A DNA stretch of 64,000 bases. It comes from Paralichthys olivaceus (Eukaryota; Chordata; Actinopteri; Pleuronectiformes; Paralichthyidae). How positions within the stretch are numbered: position 1 is the stretch's first letter; each line of letters opens with the position of its first letter. The position numbers and the translations under genes are program-made. Below are positions 30,801 through 42,059 of this stretch, in pieces. The notes under the pieces were generated by a model, which saw only the letters and a list, made by a program, of their open reading frames with translations, ran no database searches and had not been told where the DNA came from. The stretch covers positions 23,471,001 through 23,535,000 of the forward strand of contig NC_091102.1 of NCBI RefSeq assembly GCF_024713975.1. The letters are read 5' to 3'.

Positions 30801-33800
30801 GGTTTTTATAAAGATCAGCTCTAAGTGTGAGTGATTAGAAAAGAGCAGAGGAGCAGAGTAACTTGTTGACCAGCAGGGCCCCCCGGATACTGTAAAGGTT
30901 ATAATCTGAGTTTTTCACCACACAAGCCTCATTGCATTCATGTGGAGAGTGTCAAAATGATCAAAATATACTCATTATGTTATTATAATAATGTCATAAT
31001 GTTATTTTATTTATTTATTTATTTACTAGGGGTGTACTTCAGCATTATACTGGAGCAATAGGTAGGTGGTACCCTCCGTTTGCCGCTAGGTATTTTGCAC
31101 ACTGGGTTAAATCATGAAATTTGATTTCTTTAAAATTGAGTACATTTTGTTTGTATTTTATTCAGTCGCTATCTGACTGGCTGGGCATATTTCATATTAG
31201 TTGATATAACAAAAAATGTCAACTTATTATTTTTTTTACATTTAAAAACTAATTTTTGCTCCTGAGTGAAGGCTGACATTTTAAACTTCCTTATGGGCAG
31301 AACATGACAAACACTTGCTAAACAGCAAAACATTTGATCACATCTGAGGCAGAACATTACAACCAATTCTTTAATATGCCTCTTGTCTATGCTTGCCCAA
31401 TAGATAAGCTATATGTATATATACATGAATGTGTGTGAGTAGGTGGCAAAAGTATTGTAAAGTGCTTTTAGTGGTCATCAAGACTAAAAACATGCTATAT
31501 AAACAGACCATTTTTTGACATATTTTGTTTGTTGTCAACTTCTTTATTACCCACACTTAGAATAACAGTTGAAAATAGACACATGCAACATTTTCAACAC
31601 GTAGGAGGCAAATAGAAACCCCAGAAATACTCAAATCACAACCAACTACTCACAACACAATTAAGTACTCACACACTAATAAGTAGTGTTGTGAGTATTT
31701 GGTTGTGTTGTGTGTATTTGGTGTTGTTTCCTATTTGCCTCGTATGCGTTTTCACATTGATGAAGATTTTTAATCTATTTGCATGTTGTGTCTGCAAGTG
31801 TTTTCTTAAATAGCAGTTATTTGAATTCTCAGGGCCACCATATTTTATAGTTGTTTGATTAACATTCCATGATGTTATTGTTAACAGTTACTTAAATAGG
31901 CCACTACCAAATACTGAACAGAGTGGTAGTATTTGGTAGTGTTGTGACTATTGGGTACTGTTGAGTTGCAGGAATTTGGTTGTGTTGTGAGTGTTTGGTG
32001 ATGTTGCATGGCGCACTGCGGTGTTGGAAAACAAACTGAAGCCAGACACAACAAAAACAATATGCCAATCCTGTAGCCTTCATCAAGCTGCTGAGCAATG
32101 CTAAGCCTGCCGCAAAAATCTAGCCTCATTGTGTTGTCTAAATGACTGTGGCAACTTACTTACACTATTTGCACTATTTTTTAACAGAAAATAACTTTTT
32201 GCACATTTGTGTTAATCTGCTGTACAAATGTTTTTTGTTATTCACAACATTTTTATTTGCTCTTACAATCATCCTGAGCCACTGCACTTTACTTTCAACA
32301 TTTCATACAAACCACTACAGTGAAATGGTGTATATAATGTACATACTCAGCATTTTTTTAAATTAAATTTTATATACCGTTGCCTTTTTATAATTTTTTA
32401 TTCTACGCTATATTCCTATACTTGAATATCTAATTCTGACTTGTCTGCTGCTGTAGCAACTGGTATGTGGATCAATAAAGTTTTATCTAATCTCTAATTC
32501 CATTTGCACTTTTTAGAGAGATGTTTTAGGTCATGCACCCCCCATCGTTGTCCACAGTACCTCCTGCCAAAACAGCGAACAGGGGACGCAAATAAAATGC
32601 ATTTCTTAAACCACATCCAGTTAGCCACCTCTGTTTCTCAAAACAAGACCGAGAGAAGGTCTGGGTGTAAGCTCGTCTTCAGGTCGGTCCCCAAGATCCC
32701 TTTTTTCTTTGAGTGAACACCTTGTGTAAGGGCGTTTTGGAAGGAAATTACCAGATTTGTTGCAGTTCCACTTGAAGTCGCCATATATTTGCTGGTCTGC
32801 TCGCAGCGGAACTTAGTGATGGTGGATGTATCTGAGACGGCATTGAGAGTCGAACAATCACATTAGATCAAAAAGAAACTTAAATCAATAACATTTTGCT
32901 GTAAATAAAAGTGGGAGTGTCACTTAAGTATTGTATCTGTTTTTAGACAGAAATGAACCAAATACAATTTTAAAACTTTTCTATTGAATGCTCACAGGCG
33001 CCTACAGTCTATCTGGTGCATTGCATGAGTTAACTATTATTGTCTAATTTAATTAAGTATAACATGTTTATATAGGCTTTTTTTTCATAGGATGTTGGAG
33101 GGGGCGCCGCCACAGTGCACAGTTTTAACAAGCTGCCACTGCTTGGTTTGCGTTGTGAATAATTAGTAGTGTTGTGAGTATTTGGTTGTGTTGTGTGTAT
33201 TTGGTGTTGTTTCCTATTTGCCTCGTATGCGTTTTCACATTGATGAAGATTTTTAATCCATTTGCATGTTGTGTCTGCAAGTGTTTTCTTAAATTGCAGT
33301 TATTTGAATTCTCAGGGCCACCATATTTTATAGTTGTTTGATTAACATTCCATGATGTTATTGTTAACAGTTACTTAAATAGAATATGTGGCCCAGGAAA
33401 CTCACCCTGGACCTGTCCCCTGTTGGCTCCTCCAGGAACCCTACCATGGCTGTCAGTGTGCCAATAGAATAGTGTAGATATTAGCTCAAAGCATATTCTC
33501 ATCAACACAATACTAGTAATGTTGGCACTACCGCTGTAGCAGGGAAAGCTGTTTGTGTTGCCTCTTGTTTTTCTGCCCTATGCTTATTTCCCCCTTTTTT
33601 TGCCCTCTAGCAATGATTGGACTGCTGTACCCCTTCATCGACAGACATCTGGGTGAGCCACACAAGTTCAAGCGAGAATGGTCAAGTGTGATGCGCTGTG
33701 TGGCTGTGTTTGTGGGCATCAACCACGCTAGTGCTGTATCCTTCAAGATTTTTAAGCTTTATGCATCTGTTGCTGTTCTTTCTAATAATAAAACAACAAA

Positions 33801-36356
33801 TCTTTCTAAGATTTGATTGGTTGCAGAATTTCTCCTCTTTGTTGACTGTATTCCCATTGCATGCACAGTATTATGTACACTAGTGCACATACCATAATCA
33901 GGGGAACCTGGTTGTTTACACAAGCCGTTTTCAGATCCTAGGAGGATCTCTGCAGAATTTGGTCTGGACTTTCTCCACGATTTTCCTTTCACACATGAAC
34001 AACACAGCAGGAGGTTCTCTTGCTCAGAGTATTCACAACAGCAATAAATCCTCCACAGGATTCAGGTGAGGGGTGATGCAGCAGGTGGAGGCAGGATGTA
34101 ACGTATTATTTCTGTTGAGGAGAACACTTGATTTTGTTTACATTACATCAACAATGTAGTCGGCTCTTATCACCATAAACAGTCTTGATGTCTTCGTCAG
34201 TGCCTTCTATATGTGTGGCACTGCTTTTTCATTATGAGATAATTGTTTACTTTTTTTTTTTCTTTTTTATTAATGCGCCTGTTGCGTCTGTCTTTTTCAG
34301 AGAATCAAGCTGAGCAACTATTAGCTGTATCTTGGCTTGTGCCATTGATATTGATGTTATATGATTGATTGATACTTGTGACTGCTTTTGGCTCGCCATG
34401 TTGGAAAGGAGTAGCACTTTTAAATACAGAAAGTTCCTTGACCTTTCTCTGTCAGAAAGTGGACTTTGCCAACAACATCCAGCTGTCTCTGACTCTGGCG
34501 GCGCTTTCCATCGGTCTGTGGTGGACATTTGACCGCTCACGTAGTGGCTTCAGCTTGGGGATCAGCATAGCCCTGCTGGCAACACTGGCCACTCAACTCC
34601 TGGTTTACAATGGAGTCTTTCAGTAAGTTTGCATATTGGTACAATAAGGGAAGAGTGAGAGGCTAGCAGCCTACAGCATTGAGTTTGTCGCTGCTTAACT
34701 GTAGAAAGTAACTTGTAGTTCTAGAAAATAGTCCCTCATTTGTATCAGTAAATTTGAAGTCATAGAAAGAAATGTGTTACACAAATACAACACAAAAGTT
34801 ACACCTCAAATAAGAAGTGAATGAATGAAGCACCCCCAAGTTTCGACAGATACACAAAACATTCACTGAGATGTGGTGCAAAAGTGACAGTGTGCAGAAC
34901 TTGTAATTTATAACCGAAAAAACATAATTTGTTAACCATGCCAGCAGATTCAAGCAGTTCTGATTGTTGTCTTGTGTTTGTGACAAATATCTGAGAGAAA
35001 AGAAAGGATTTGTGAGAACATATTCTACAGGTATGCAACTCATTGAATAACTGATTTGTGGACGTTCACATTTTTTCCATGACTTCACATTCTTTGTTAC
35101 AGATGTATGAATGTGTTTTGCACTATATTTGCTGTAGCAACTGTCTTTAACAAAAACATGTAAGAGGCAGGGGGTTCTTAATTTGTGATTTCTCACACAG
35201 GATTTGTGCACCTGTAATGATATATTTAAGTTGAGTTTTAACAAAGCATTTTCTTTACAAATTTACAAATGACTTTCCACAAGTACAAATTCCACTTTCA
35301 AATGTGCTCAGTTGTACCTATATAATTATCTGTCATGTATCATAAATGAAGCCAAGTGTAGTTGCAGTTGAATTCTCTCTGCAGCATGGCTATCTCTTAA
35401 ACCTTATGACCTCCTTTGTATCTTTAGTTGACCTTAGGACATTTTTCATTGAGGTAGAGGGAAAACAGTTTTGGGCTGAAGCATTTTGAAAAGGCTGCAT
35501 TTGAGATACATTTGGTTCAAAATAACAAGTGGGACAACAATAGATATAATATCATAATCTGAAAACAACAGGAAATTGGTTATTAATTCATGTTTTCACT
35601 GTGTGTTGGGTCTTTGCATTTATTACATCTTCAGTATGTTTAATACAGAAAAACTGCACTGTGGCAGCATCAGTATTACCTGTGAATTGCACAGCTACAT
35701 GGATTTAAAAATAACTATGTATATTTCTGACAAATCAACTTTGTTACACAAGATGATACCATTGTAAAATAAATGTTCTAACTGGCTTTTTCATTTCTTT
35801 TTAAACTTTCCTTTGTCTAGATATTTCTAAATAGTCGTCTCAAGATTGTCAGAGCAAACACTTTTGAAAGTTAAGTGTTGGTATTAACTATTTAAAGAAT
35901 TACAAGTTGCTTTTATGTGCTTCTTTTCTGCACAGGTACACTTCTCCAGATTTCCTGTACATTCGCTCCTGGTTACCTTGTATCTTCTTTGCAGGGGTGA
36001 TAACAATGGGGAACATAGGACGGCAGCTAGCCTCGGTAAGAAATGTATGATTTCCTAAGATGAATAATATAATATATATTGTTATATAAAATGTCAGGAT
36101 TGCATCTGTGTGTCCTTCCGAGTCCATGAACCAGAGGGCGGTTCGAACCCAGTGATCCCCACTATAAACTGTAAAGAGCTTTGAGTACTCATGAAGATTG
36201 GAAAAGCACTTTATAAATACAAACCATTTACCATTTAGCAGAAACTGGCCATGAAAGGGTATTCAGCTGTTTGTGTCTAACAGCTCTTCTGTTCTTGTGA
36301 TTTTTTTTTGTCAGTACGAATATAAGTTCATTCAAGAAAAGACCCATCAGGACTGA
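27694..36356 (+). CDS. insig2: insig2, insulin-induced gene 2 protein (six coding exons)
   Basis: Coding exons 27694-27818, 29645-29817, 33611-33735, 34456-34622, 35936-36035 and 36315-36356 join in frame to 243 codons plus TGA, all GT-AG. INSIG2 is a six-helix ER membrane protein. With sterol it holds SCAP-SREBP in the ER and recruits HMG-CoA reductase for degradation, so it limits cholesterol synthesis. Visible landmarks are GPYIS (33-37), [16 protein letters not shown] (65-80), [11 protein letters not shown] (86-96), [17 protein letters not shown] (112-128), [12 protein letters not shown] (161-172, with D167 equivalent to the SCAP-binding Asp149 of human INSIG2) and [15 protein letters not shown] (215-229). 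FPPDV and the YEYK..QEKTHQD tail favour INSIG2 over INSIG1. Human INSIG2 has 225 aa. Starting at the second ATG (27715) would give 236 aa, and the N-terminus is variable. One oddity is RQLAS where I recall RQLAM. Confidence 0.95.
28384..29270 (+). mobile_element. Tc1-like element remnant in insig2 intron 1
   Basis: The left end CACTGCTAAAAAAAATTAAGGG is followed by broken transposase segments: [20 protein letters not shown] and [19 protein letters not shown], then in shifted frames [24 protein letters not shown] and [21 protein letters not shown] near 29130-29260. The second catalytic Asp and terminal Glu regions are recognisable, but frameshifts and stops are frequent. No right TIR was seen. 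The same family as 51221-52000. Confidence 0.75.
29645..29817 (+). CDS. insig2: insig2 coding exon 2
   Basis: Encodes [19 protein letters not shown] and the rest of helix 1, then [11 protein letters not shown] and the start of helix 2 through [11 protein letters not shown]. Acceptor TTGTAG, donor GTATGT, ending in phase 1. Confidence 0.95.
30255..30345. repeat. hAT-like MITE fragment
   Basis: 'attagggatgtcatgatgccaaaa' followed by 'gatactgataccatgaaattt' and 'ctcgatacccaatttgatacca' is the recognisable left end of a common teleost 'agggatgtcacgatacc' element. The right end was not found. Confidence 0.45.
30665..30795 (+). repeat. LINE 3'-end fragment
   Basis: 'acagaggatgtcacgccttgttaagccctatgagacaaattg' and 'gaatgtgggcaatac' match the better copy at 49895-50080. 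It is a short 5'-truncated LINE tail. Confidence 0.6.
31380..31510 (+). repeat. SINE tail fragment
   Basis: 'gaatgtgtgtgagtaggtg' and 'aaagtgcttttagtggtcatcaagactaaaaacatgctatataaa' are a diverged copy of the tail of the SINE at 39240-39472. Confidence 0.55.
31598..31899. repeat. Foldback plus direct-repeat copy 1 in insig2 intron 2
   Basis: 31598-31660 is an imperfect inverted copy of 31686-31742 (shared words GTTGTGAGTA, TTGGTTGTG, CTATTTGCCTC). The segment 31682-31899 recurs directly at 33165-33382. GTTGTG and TATTTGG words are repeated within it and again near 31920-32010. Confidence 0.8.
32130..32500 (+). mobile_element. LINE 3'UTR remnant
   Basis: 'acttacactatttgcactatt', 'tgctcttacaatcatcctgagccactgcac' and the end 'tggatcaataaagttttatctaatctc' resemble the 3' end of a Rex1/CR1-like LINE with a TCTAA-type tail. 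There is no coding part. Confidence 0.5.
32501..33164. other. insig2 intron 2, no exon recognised
   Basis: A GC-richer stretch (32550-32720) has an open frame of 70 codons but no splice-flanked exon or homology I recognise. AT-rich thereafter. Confidence 0.45.
33165..33382. repeat. Direct-repeat copy 2 (218 bp)
   Basis: Identical to 31682-31899 at 216 of 218 positions by eye (differences at the 'tctattt/tccattt' and 'aatagcag/aattgcag' words), starting 1483 bp downstream. It lies 228 bp before insig2 exon 3. Confidence 0.92.
33611..33735 (+). CDS. insig2: insig2 coding exon 3
   Basis: Encodes [19 protein letters not shown] to [10 protein letters not shown], covering the end of helix 2, the conserved cytosolic loop and helix 3. 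Acceptor CCTCTAG, donor GTATCC, ending in phase 0. Confidence 0.95.
34456..34622 (+). CDS. insig2: insig2 coding exon 4
   Basis: Encodes [17 protein letters not shown], the [10 protein letters not shown] motif with the key aspartate, and helix 5 to VYNGVF. Acceptor TGTCAG, donor GTAAGT, ending in phase 2. Confidence 0.95.
35936..36035 (+). CDS. insig2: insig2 coding exon 5
   Basis: Encodes [18 protein letters not shown] and helix 6 to GNIGRQLAS. Acceptor CACAG, donor GTAAGA, ending in phase 0. Confidence 0.95.
36115..36237 (+). repeat. SINE fragment in insig2 intron 5
   Basis: A B-box-like GGTTCGAACCC at about 36140 is followed, after a deletion, by the tail 'aaagagctttgagtactcatgaagattggaaaagcactttataaat'. 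It is a shortened copy of the same SINE family as 39240-39472. Confidence 0.65.
36315..36356 (+). CDS. insig2: insig2 coding exon 6 (C-terminal tail)
   Basis: Thirteen codons, [13 protein letters not shown], then TGA. Acceptor TTGTCAG after a T-rich tract. The cytosolic tail resembles the INSIG2 rather than the INSIG1 ending. Confidence 0.93.
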   Translation, partial: YEYKFIQEKTHQD

Positions 36357-37428
36357 GGAATTGCTTGGTTCCATTTGGCTTCTACTCACAATGACATTGC
36401 CTCTGTACCAACCTGAAGCCACAGACAAGTTATTAGAAAAAATCTGCAGCTTACACCAGACCAGGACCCAGCCATGTCAAATGAGCCCTGAGCTCCCGCC
36501 CAGTGCTTTTCGTTGGACCAGACAGTATTTTTGAATGGCTTTCATCAGGCCATTCAGGGCTTGCCGCGGTTAGTGGCTACAGTGTAACCTGAGCTGAGGT
36601 GAAGAGTGAGAGGATTGGTTGTTTTTTCTTTGGTGCAGTTCATCTTCACTTATCTGGAATGAGATTAGCAGCAAAGTGTTATTGACTGCAAATTTCTGAG
36701 GTTGGAAGTGAATGGTGAATTTGTTGATCCAGACATGACAACACTTTTAATCACATTTAGACATTTTCTTAGGAAATCACATTGTTTTTAAATACTTGCT
36801 TAAATTCAGGGAACAACATTTTAGCCATCTCAGTTGCTTGTTAAAATGGTTAAAAAGCAATGTTCACTTTGCCCAAAAAGATAGAAATGCCATATTTCTC
36901 AGCTTATTGTCTTCTTTCACCACTTGATGGAGACTTATTGGTTTCTTTTTCAAACCATCAGACAGTATCAATTCTAATTCTTAATTATGTTTTTAAATAG
37001 AGATTGTTTTTAGTTAGGTAGAATAAAATAAACTATCCTATGTGTGGTAAGATTGTAAAGGCAAACCTTTACTGGACATGCACATTGGATTTCTTTGTTC
37101 TAAAGTTGGTTGAATATTTCACAAAAGCACTGACTTATTGAGGAATACTTTAGTGATCTTGCCCACAAAGAAAACCTTTTAATTCAGTCTTAAGCATATC
37201 TGTATGAGGTATGATTGGCTAATTTAAAGGGACAATTTTATCACAATTTCTTTGGGATAAAATAAGAATTCAATTAGAATTACCGCATTTAAATCAAAAC
37301 CAATAAAAGCAGTGTTATTGTCTTGTTCCACAATACATGTTTGATGATCTGGAAATTTTTTTGGGGTAAGCATATTTTATATCAGCATTGTTTAACTTTT
37401 GTTGAATATGAGAAATTGTTCGAATTCC
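36357..37428 (+). other. insig2: Probable insig2 3'UTR and downstream
   Basis: No other gene was found. An AATAAA at 37022-37027 could end the transcript with a UTR of about 670 bp; later AATAAA-like hexamers exist beyond the MITE. The end of the mRNA cannot be fixed from sequence alone. Confidence 0.4.
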
Positions 37429-37432
37429 TTAA

Positions 37433-37905
37433 AGGGATAGTTCACTGAAAAATGAAAATACACTCATTATGTACTCTCTACTATGCCAAAGAAACAACAG
37501 AAAAAACAAAACATGCCTCCATACTGCTCCTGTTGTGTCATCCAATCATCCACAAGCCCCGACATTCAAATTTGACTTCAAACAAGGTCATTTACACCGT
37601 GTTTTAAGCCTAAAAGTCCACCAGAAGTGGCTAAGCTAGCGGACGTAGCTACAAGATGGTGTGTCCGTGGGTCAGTGAATGCACCTCCTGCCTTGTTTGA
37701 GGCATGCTTTGTGTCTTCTGTTGTTTTATTACATCTGAAGTCTAGGTCACCATTGACTTCAATTGTATTGGATTCTGTTGCAACGCTGTTTATCCTTGAA
37801 ACTCCAAAAATGTTTTGTGGACTCAATCACTTCACTCACCCCTCCATTGGCATAGTGGTGAGTAGATAATGGGTGCATTTTATTTTTTTTGGTGAATATA
37901 TTCCT
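37433..37905. mobile_element. TTAA-flanked MITE
   Basis: 473 bp between TTAA at 37429-37432 and TTAA at 37906-37909. The ends are AGGGATAGTTCACTG on the left and, in complement, AGGAATATATTCACC on the right. There is no coding capacity. TTAA duplication fits Kolobok-type or piggyBac-type mobilisation; the source is not identified. Related to the rearranged copy at 5978-6550. Confidence 0.8.
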
Positions 37906-37909
37906 TTAA

Positions 37910-39150
37910 GAACAAATTGTACTGTGGTTAAACAAATTTGTAGTTACATTCATTTGAGCAACTTCTGAAACTCGAACAAAATTTGAAATCAATTTCTTGG
38001 ATGTAATAAAAACTGACGTTTGGAAACTGCTTTGGTTTCTGACTCTGTTCATTCCAAATTCATTTTATTATCTACTGAAACACCCATTGTTTTTTTTTCC
38101 ACTTGTTCAATGTTTCATTGTATAAATCTGCGGGTAAAACAGAAAGTAACTAAAAAAATAGAAGTGGCTTCTGCTGTTTAAATGTACATTTAGTGGAAGA
38201 AAACAAGCATATATGAAACAAGATTGTAACAATTGGGAAGTTGTAGAAATAAACTGTCTTAAATATTTTATCAAGCCAAATCTTCCTCCCTCAGTTACCT
38301 ACCTTAAAATAAGGACATTTTTCTCCCCTTTTCACTCTTTAATAACTGAACGAAACATTTTTTTCTCATGATATCACGACTGTACCAGAAGGTAACTAGT
38401 ATTTTCTACAGATAATATTCATCTAAGCATATATTTCTCCTTCCCTTTCGTTTAAGAACCATGAGGAAACCAGCAGGATTTATTTATCAGCATCTGATTC
38501 ATAAAACCAAATGGCACTGTAAAACATGGTCTGTATTTCAGAGAGTTACTCCAGCAGCTGTCTGAAACCACATACACAGAAAAAATTATAAGAAAACGGA
38601 GGCTGGATGAACACAGCACTCTCCCTTGAAAACGCTTTGCAGTACTTATAAAACCATATTCCAAAATTCCATGTTCAAGAGAACAGATGGATTTTAGAAC
38701 AATGGCTCTTACCTCAGTGATTTAGAAATCTAGAAAAAATATTGTTCCGATATCTTGTGAGCATATAACATAAGATACATTTGGTACATAGCCTAGCAAT
38801 TTTCTTAAAACAGGGTTGTGGCACAGAGGACGCTGTTGCCATATTATATGTAAACATTTAGATAAACCTAAAACCTATGCAATAGCTCTTTTTCTAGACT
38901 TTAATACAAACAGAAGAGGTTTTTGGTTAAACCACTGACAGAATCTGACTCATAAGGTTCCTGTTTATATAGAAACTGAAAAAAAAAATTTTTCATACAA
39001 ATATTTGTCTGTAATACCAGATTGTGTGCTGGCCTGGAAATTGCACTAAATTAAGTCAAAGCTTTTCCAGCAAAAAAAGAATCTGTTCTATGATTGTAGG
39101 ACGGTCTATGTATTAGATTTCATTATTTCAACATGCTGAGTTCAGTTTGT
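37910..39150. other. AT-rich intergenic, nothing recognised
   Basis: No exon, RNA gene or terminal repeats were found. Confidence 0.55.
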
Positions 39151-39205
39151 TCAGTTTAATTCAATTCAAATTTATTTGCATAGTGCCAAATCATAATATA
39201 CATTA
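39151..39205 (-). repeat. L2 3' tip, minus strand
   Basis: 'aattcaaatttatttgcatagtgccaaatcataat' is the complement of the L2 3' tip ('ggcgctatacaaataaaattga') seen at 5450-5475. Confidence 0.6.
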
Positions 39206-39239
39206 TCTCCTTAAAAGACCTTAAAAAACCTTTCAACAG

Positions 39240-39472
39240 CTTTTCTGGCTCAGGGGGTAGAGCGGTTGACCATTAACAAGGAGGTTGGCAGTTTGATCCC
39301 AGTCTTCCCCGAAGAAGACAAGGGCAAGTGACTGAACCCCAAATGGCTTCTCATAGAAAAAGTCCTCCCAAAAGATGACCTGTATGATTGTGTGTGTGAA
39401 TGGGTGAATGGCAACAACCTGTACTCTAAGGGGCCTTGAGTGGTCATCAAGACTAGAAAAGTCCCAGCAAAA
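39240..39472 (+). repeat. tRNA-derived SINE, full length
   Basis: Box A (TGGCTCAGGGGGTAGAGCGG, 39246-39265), box B (GGTTGGCAGTTTGATCCC), the body 'aagggcaagtgactgaaccccaaa', and the tail 'gtgtgtgaatgggtgaatg' then 'ccttgagtggtcatcaagactagaaaa'. This is the common teleost tRNA-derived SINE; the best copy in the window. Confidence 0.82.
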
Positions 39473-42059
39473 GTACGCAGCAGAGTAAGCATATGATCAG
39501 AATTCATAAAGGTCTAATTAGAGAGGTTTAAAAAAGGCCAAGTGTTTGGTATAATGAGGATCATTGTCATCTTACTTTTGATGATGTTCTGATTTCAACC
39601 TGGATGTTTGTTGCTTGCATTTTCCTAACAATATCAAGAAAAAATCTCAAAAGAAATAGAGCACTAGAATACAGGGTGTAGAATAAAAACCTGTATTTGG
39701 TTTTGTATTGGTCAGGGTAATTATTCATGTATGTATATATTGTTACCTTTAGAGTTTCTAGATGTTAGTGCCAGGTATAATGCCAGATAGATATGGAAAA
39801 ATAAAAAGGCAAATGTTTGTGTACAACATGTATGAGGAATCAAACGGATTCTACTCTGTTCTTTAAAAAGGGTAAAAGGTAAAATGTATACCACATTCAA
39901 ATTCTCAAAACAAATTAACAGGTTAGATTTCTTCTATCAGCATATTTAAGATTTAAAAACTGTGTTCACAAACCTGTAAAACCTGCATTTTATAATGGAA
40001 CTTTGATTTATAGGGTTAGGATTAGGGATTCTAAATACAAATGCTGCACACAGGTGTTCTGCCACTGCAAAATTACACACATCAACTTGTACAGTTTTCA
40101 TGGCAAATATGGATTAATGTGCCCTGTCTTGTTTCACCTCCCACAGACACAGGCTCTTATAGACAAAGGTAAGAGGAATTATCAGGATTTAAAGAGCCTT
40201 TGTTTGCAATGTTGCAAAATTCCAGGATAAGGATACAGTTTCTATGCACTTTACATGAGTGTATGAGGCAATTTGCTATGTGAATGTTATTGTTCAAGGC
40301 TAACTAGCTGGTAAAACAATAGGCGTGATGTGTCATAGCAGTAAGTGCTGCTCCAAGAGCTAAATTCCCCACCACTAATGAATTCATTAATCTCTCTATT
40401 TATTCCTGACATGCAATTATCTTCTCTCACAGAGTGAGGGTCAGGCGTCAAGGTTGAGAGCTCGCGCATATTTGCAGAAGACAAGACATAAAACAGGATC
40501 CAATCACTGCTGTCCTCATAGACCTGGTACTACTCACGCTATTTTTTGTTTTCTATCAACACACATCTTGGATGATCTTGGGCTGAACAAAGCATCGGCA
40601 AAGCACCAACAATGAATCTTATAATGTAACGTGCCTTCAGATAATTAATGCTGTGATTTGGTGCAACACAAATAACATTTATTGTAATTTAATTCATAGA
40701 ACTAACTTATTCTTTGTTAGATTCTTAATTACTGCACAACACATAAACATACTTGGTAACAAAAATGTTTATGGCCTCCACTTCCTAGAGCGCTGTGGTT
40801 AACCTACTGAATGAAACATATTTCTTAGTGCTGCTGTGCTGCTATAACTCACAGTAACATTATAAACAAAAATATGGTACTCTAAAACTGGATCTCGCTC
40901 AACAATTGGAACACTGGGACACTTGTGCAGAAGTTTGTACACCCAACTGCATGTTTAGAGATGGAAATTCAATCAATAAATCAAATGTATTTATATAGCA
41001 CGGTATTACAACAAACTGTTTTCTCAGGGTGCTGCACAAAAGTCCAAATTGTCCCATCTCTTTATGTGTCGTTGTGGGTGAGCTCAGTCCCTACAAGATG
41101 AAAATCCTGATGGTTCTAATCATTAAATTTTCAATGCTGCAGAACTAATTTTAATCAAGCACATAACACAATTTAATTGTGTTAAGGTGAAAAATACAGC
41201 CACCTGCTCCTCAACACTCTTAGTTTACAATTCTCATCAATTATGTACCTCCCAAAAACCTTTTCCTACAAATGTGTTTCAGGTGCTAAATTTCTATACC
41301 TGCATGAAGCTTCATGTAAAAAAATAATCAAACCAGATTTATCATGTCACATAGATTTATATTTGAACCAGGTAATATTTAGCGGGTCAAGAACAGTAGG
41401 TCCAGTCCTATCAATTCACATGCCTGTTGCTGACTGACAGAGTGATGAAGTTATACGATTGGTTAGCTGTGTGAATGCTGGACTTTCCCATTTGGCTGTT
41501 GCTCTTTCAAAATTGATTGGCACAAGTTTCTATTATACAATTAGGCGTATTTCCAGACAGTGCTGCCACCTTGGCACCTTTGTTGTTAGATAGATGAAAT
41601 TAGACTCCTTTCTTTTATATCACCAGTACTGCAGTACTTTTTACTCTGTGTCTCATTCAGTGGACCGCACACGGCAGCTGACAATGAATGTTAGAGGAAT
41701 CATTTTCAAATAAATCCAATTGAAATCACACCATCAGATGTCATCTTTAACTTGTGGCAATTCTGTCAGATAACAACATTCTGACAAGGTTCCACTATAA
41801 CGATATAAGACCGAAGCACTTTAAGTCCTGGCGAATATTGAATATATCTTTTTAAGCAGTTATTTGACCTTGTACCTGTTTGTTTTGCAAGTGGGGCACA
41901 ATGACTGTAAAATGCTCACAGCAACAGCTGAGGACTGACCAAATACAATGCTATAGGTTTTCGTGAGGAACTAAGGTACTGCATTTCCAGCTCATGTCTG
42001 AGAAATGACCATCTAAACTAGAATAAAACCCTGTTAAATGGTGTCACGACATGAATCAC
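39473..42059. other. Intergenic, nothing coding recognised
   Basis: AT-rich. A LINE/SINE-type 3' tail in complement ('aatcaataaatcaaatgtatttatatagcac') lies at about 40970-41010. No gene is seen. Confidence 0.55.

Noticed and set aside
31682..33382. 218-bp direct repeats as a pair of LTRs
   Set aside because: No 5-bp target duplication, no primer-binding site or coding interior, and the identity extends past any plausible TG...CA ends.
39246..39300. Possible tRNA gene
   Set aside because: A and B boxes are present, but the cloverleaf cannot be closed and the downstream body and tail are those of a SINE.
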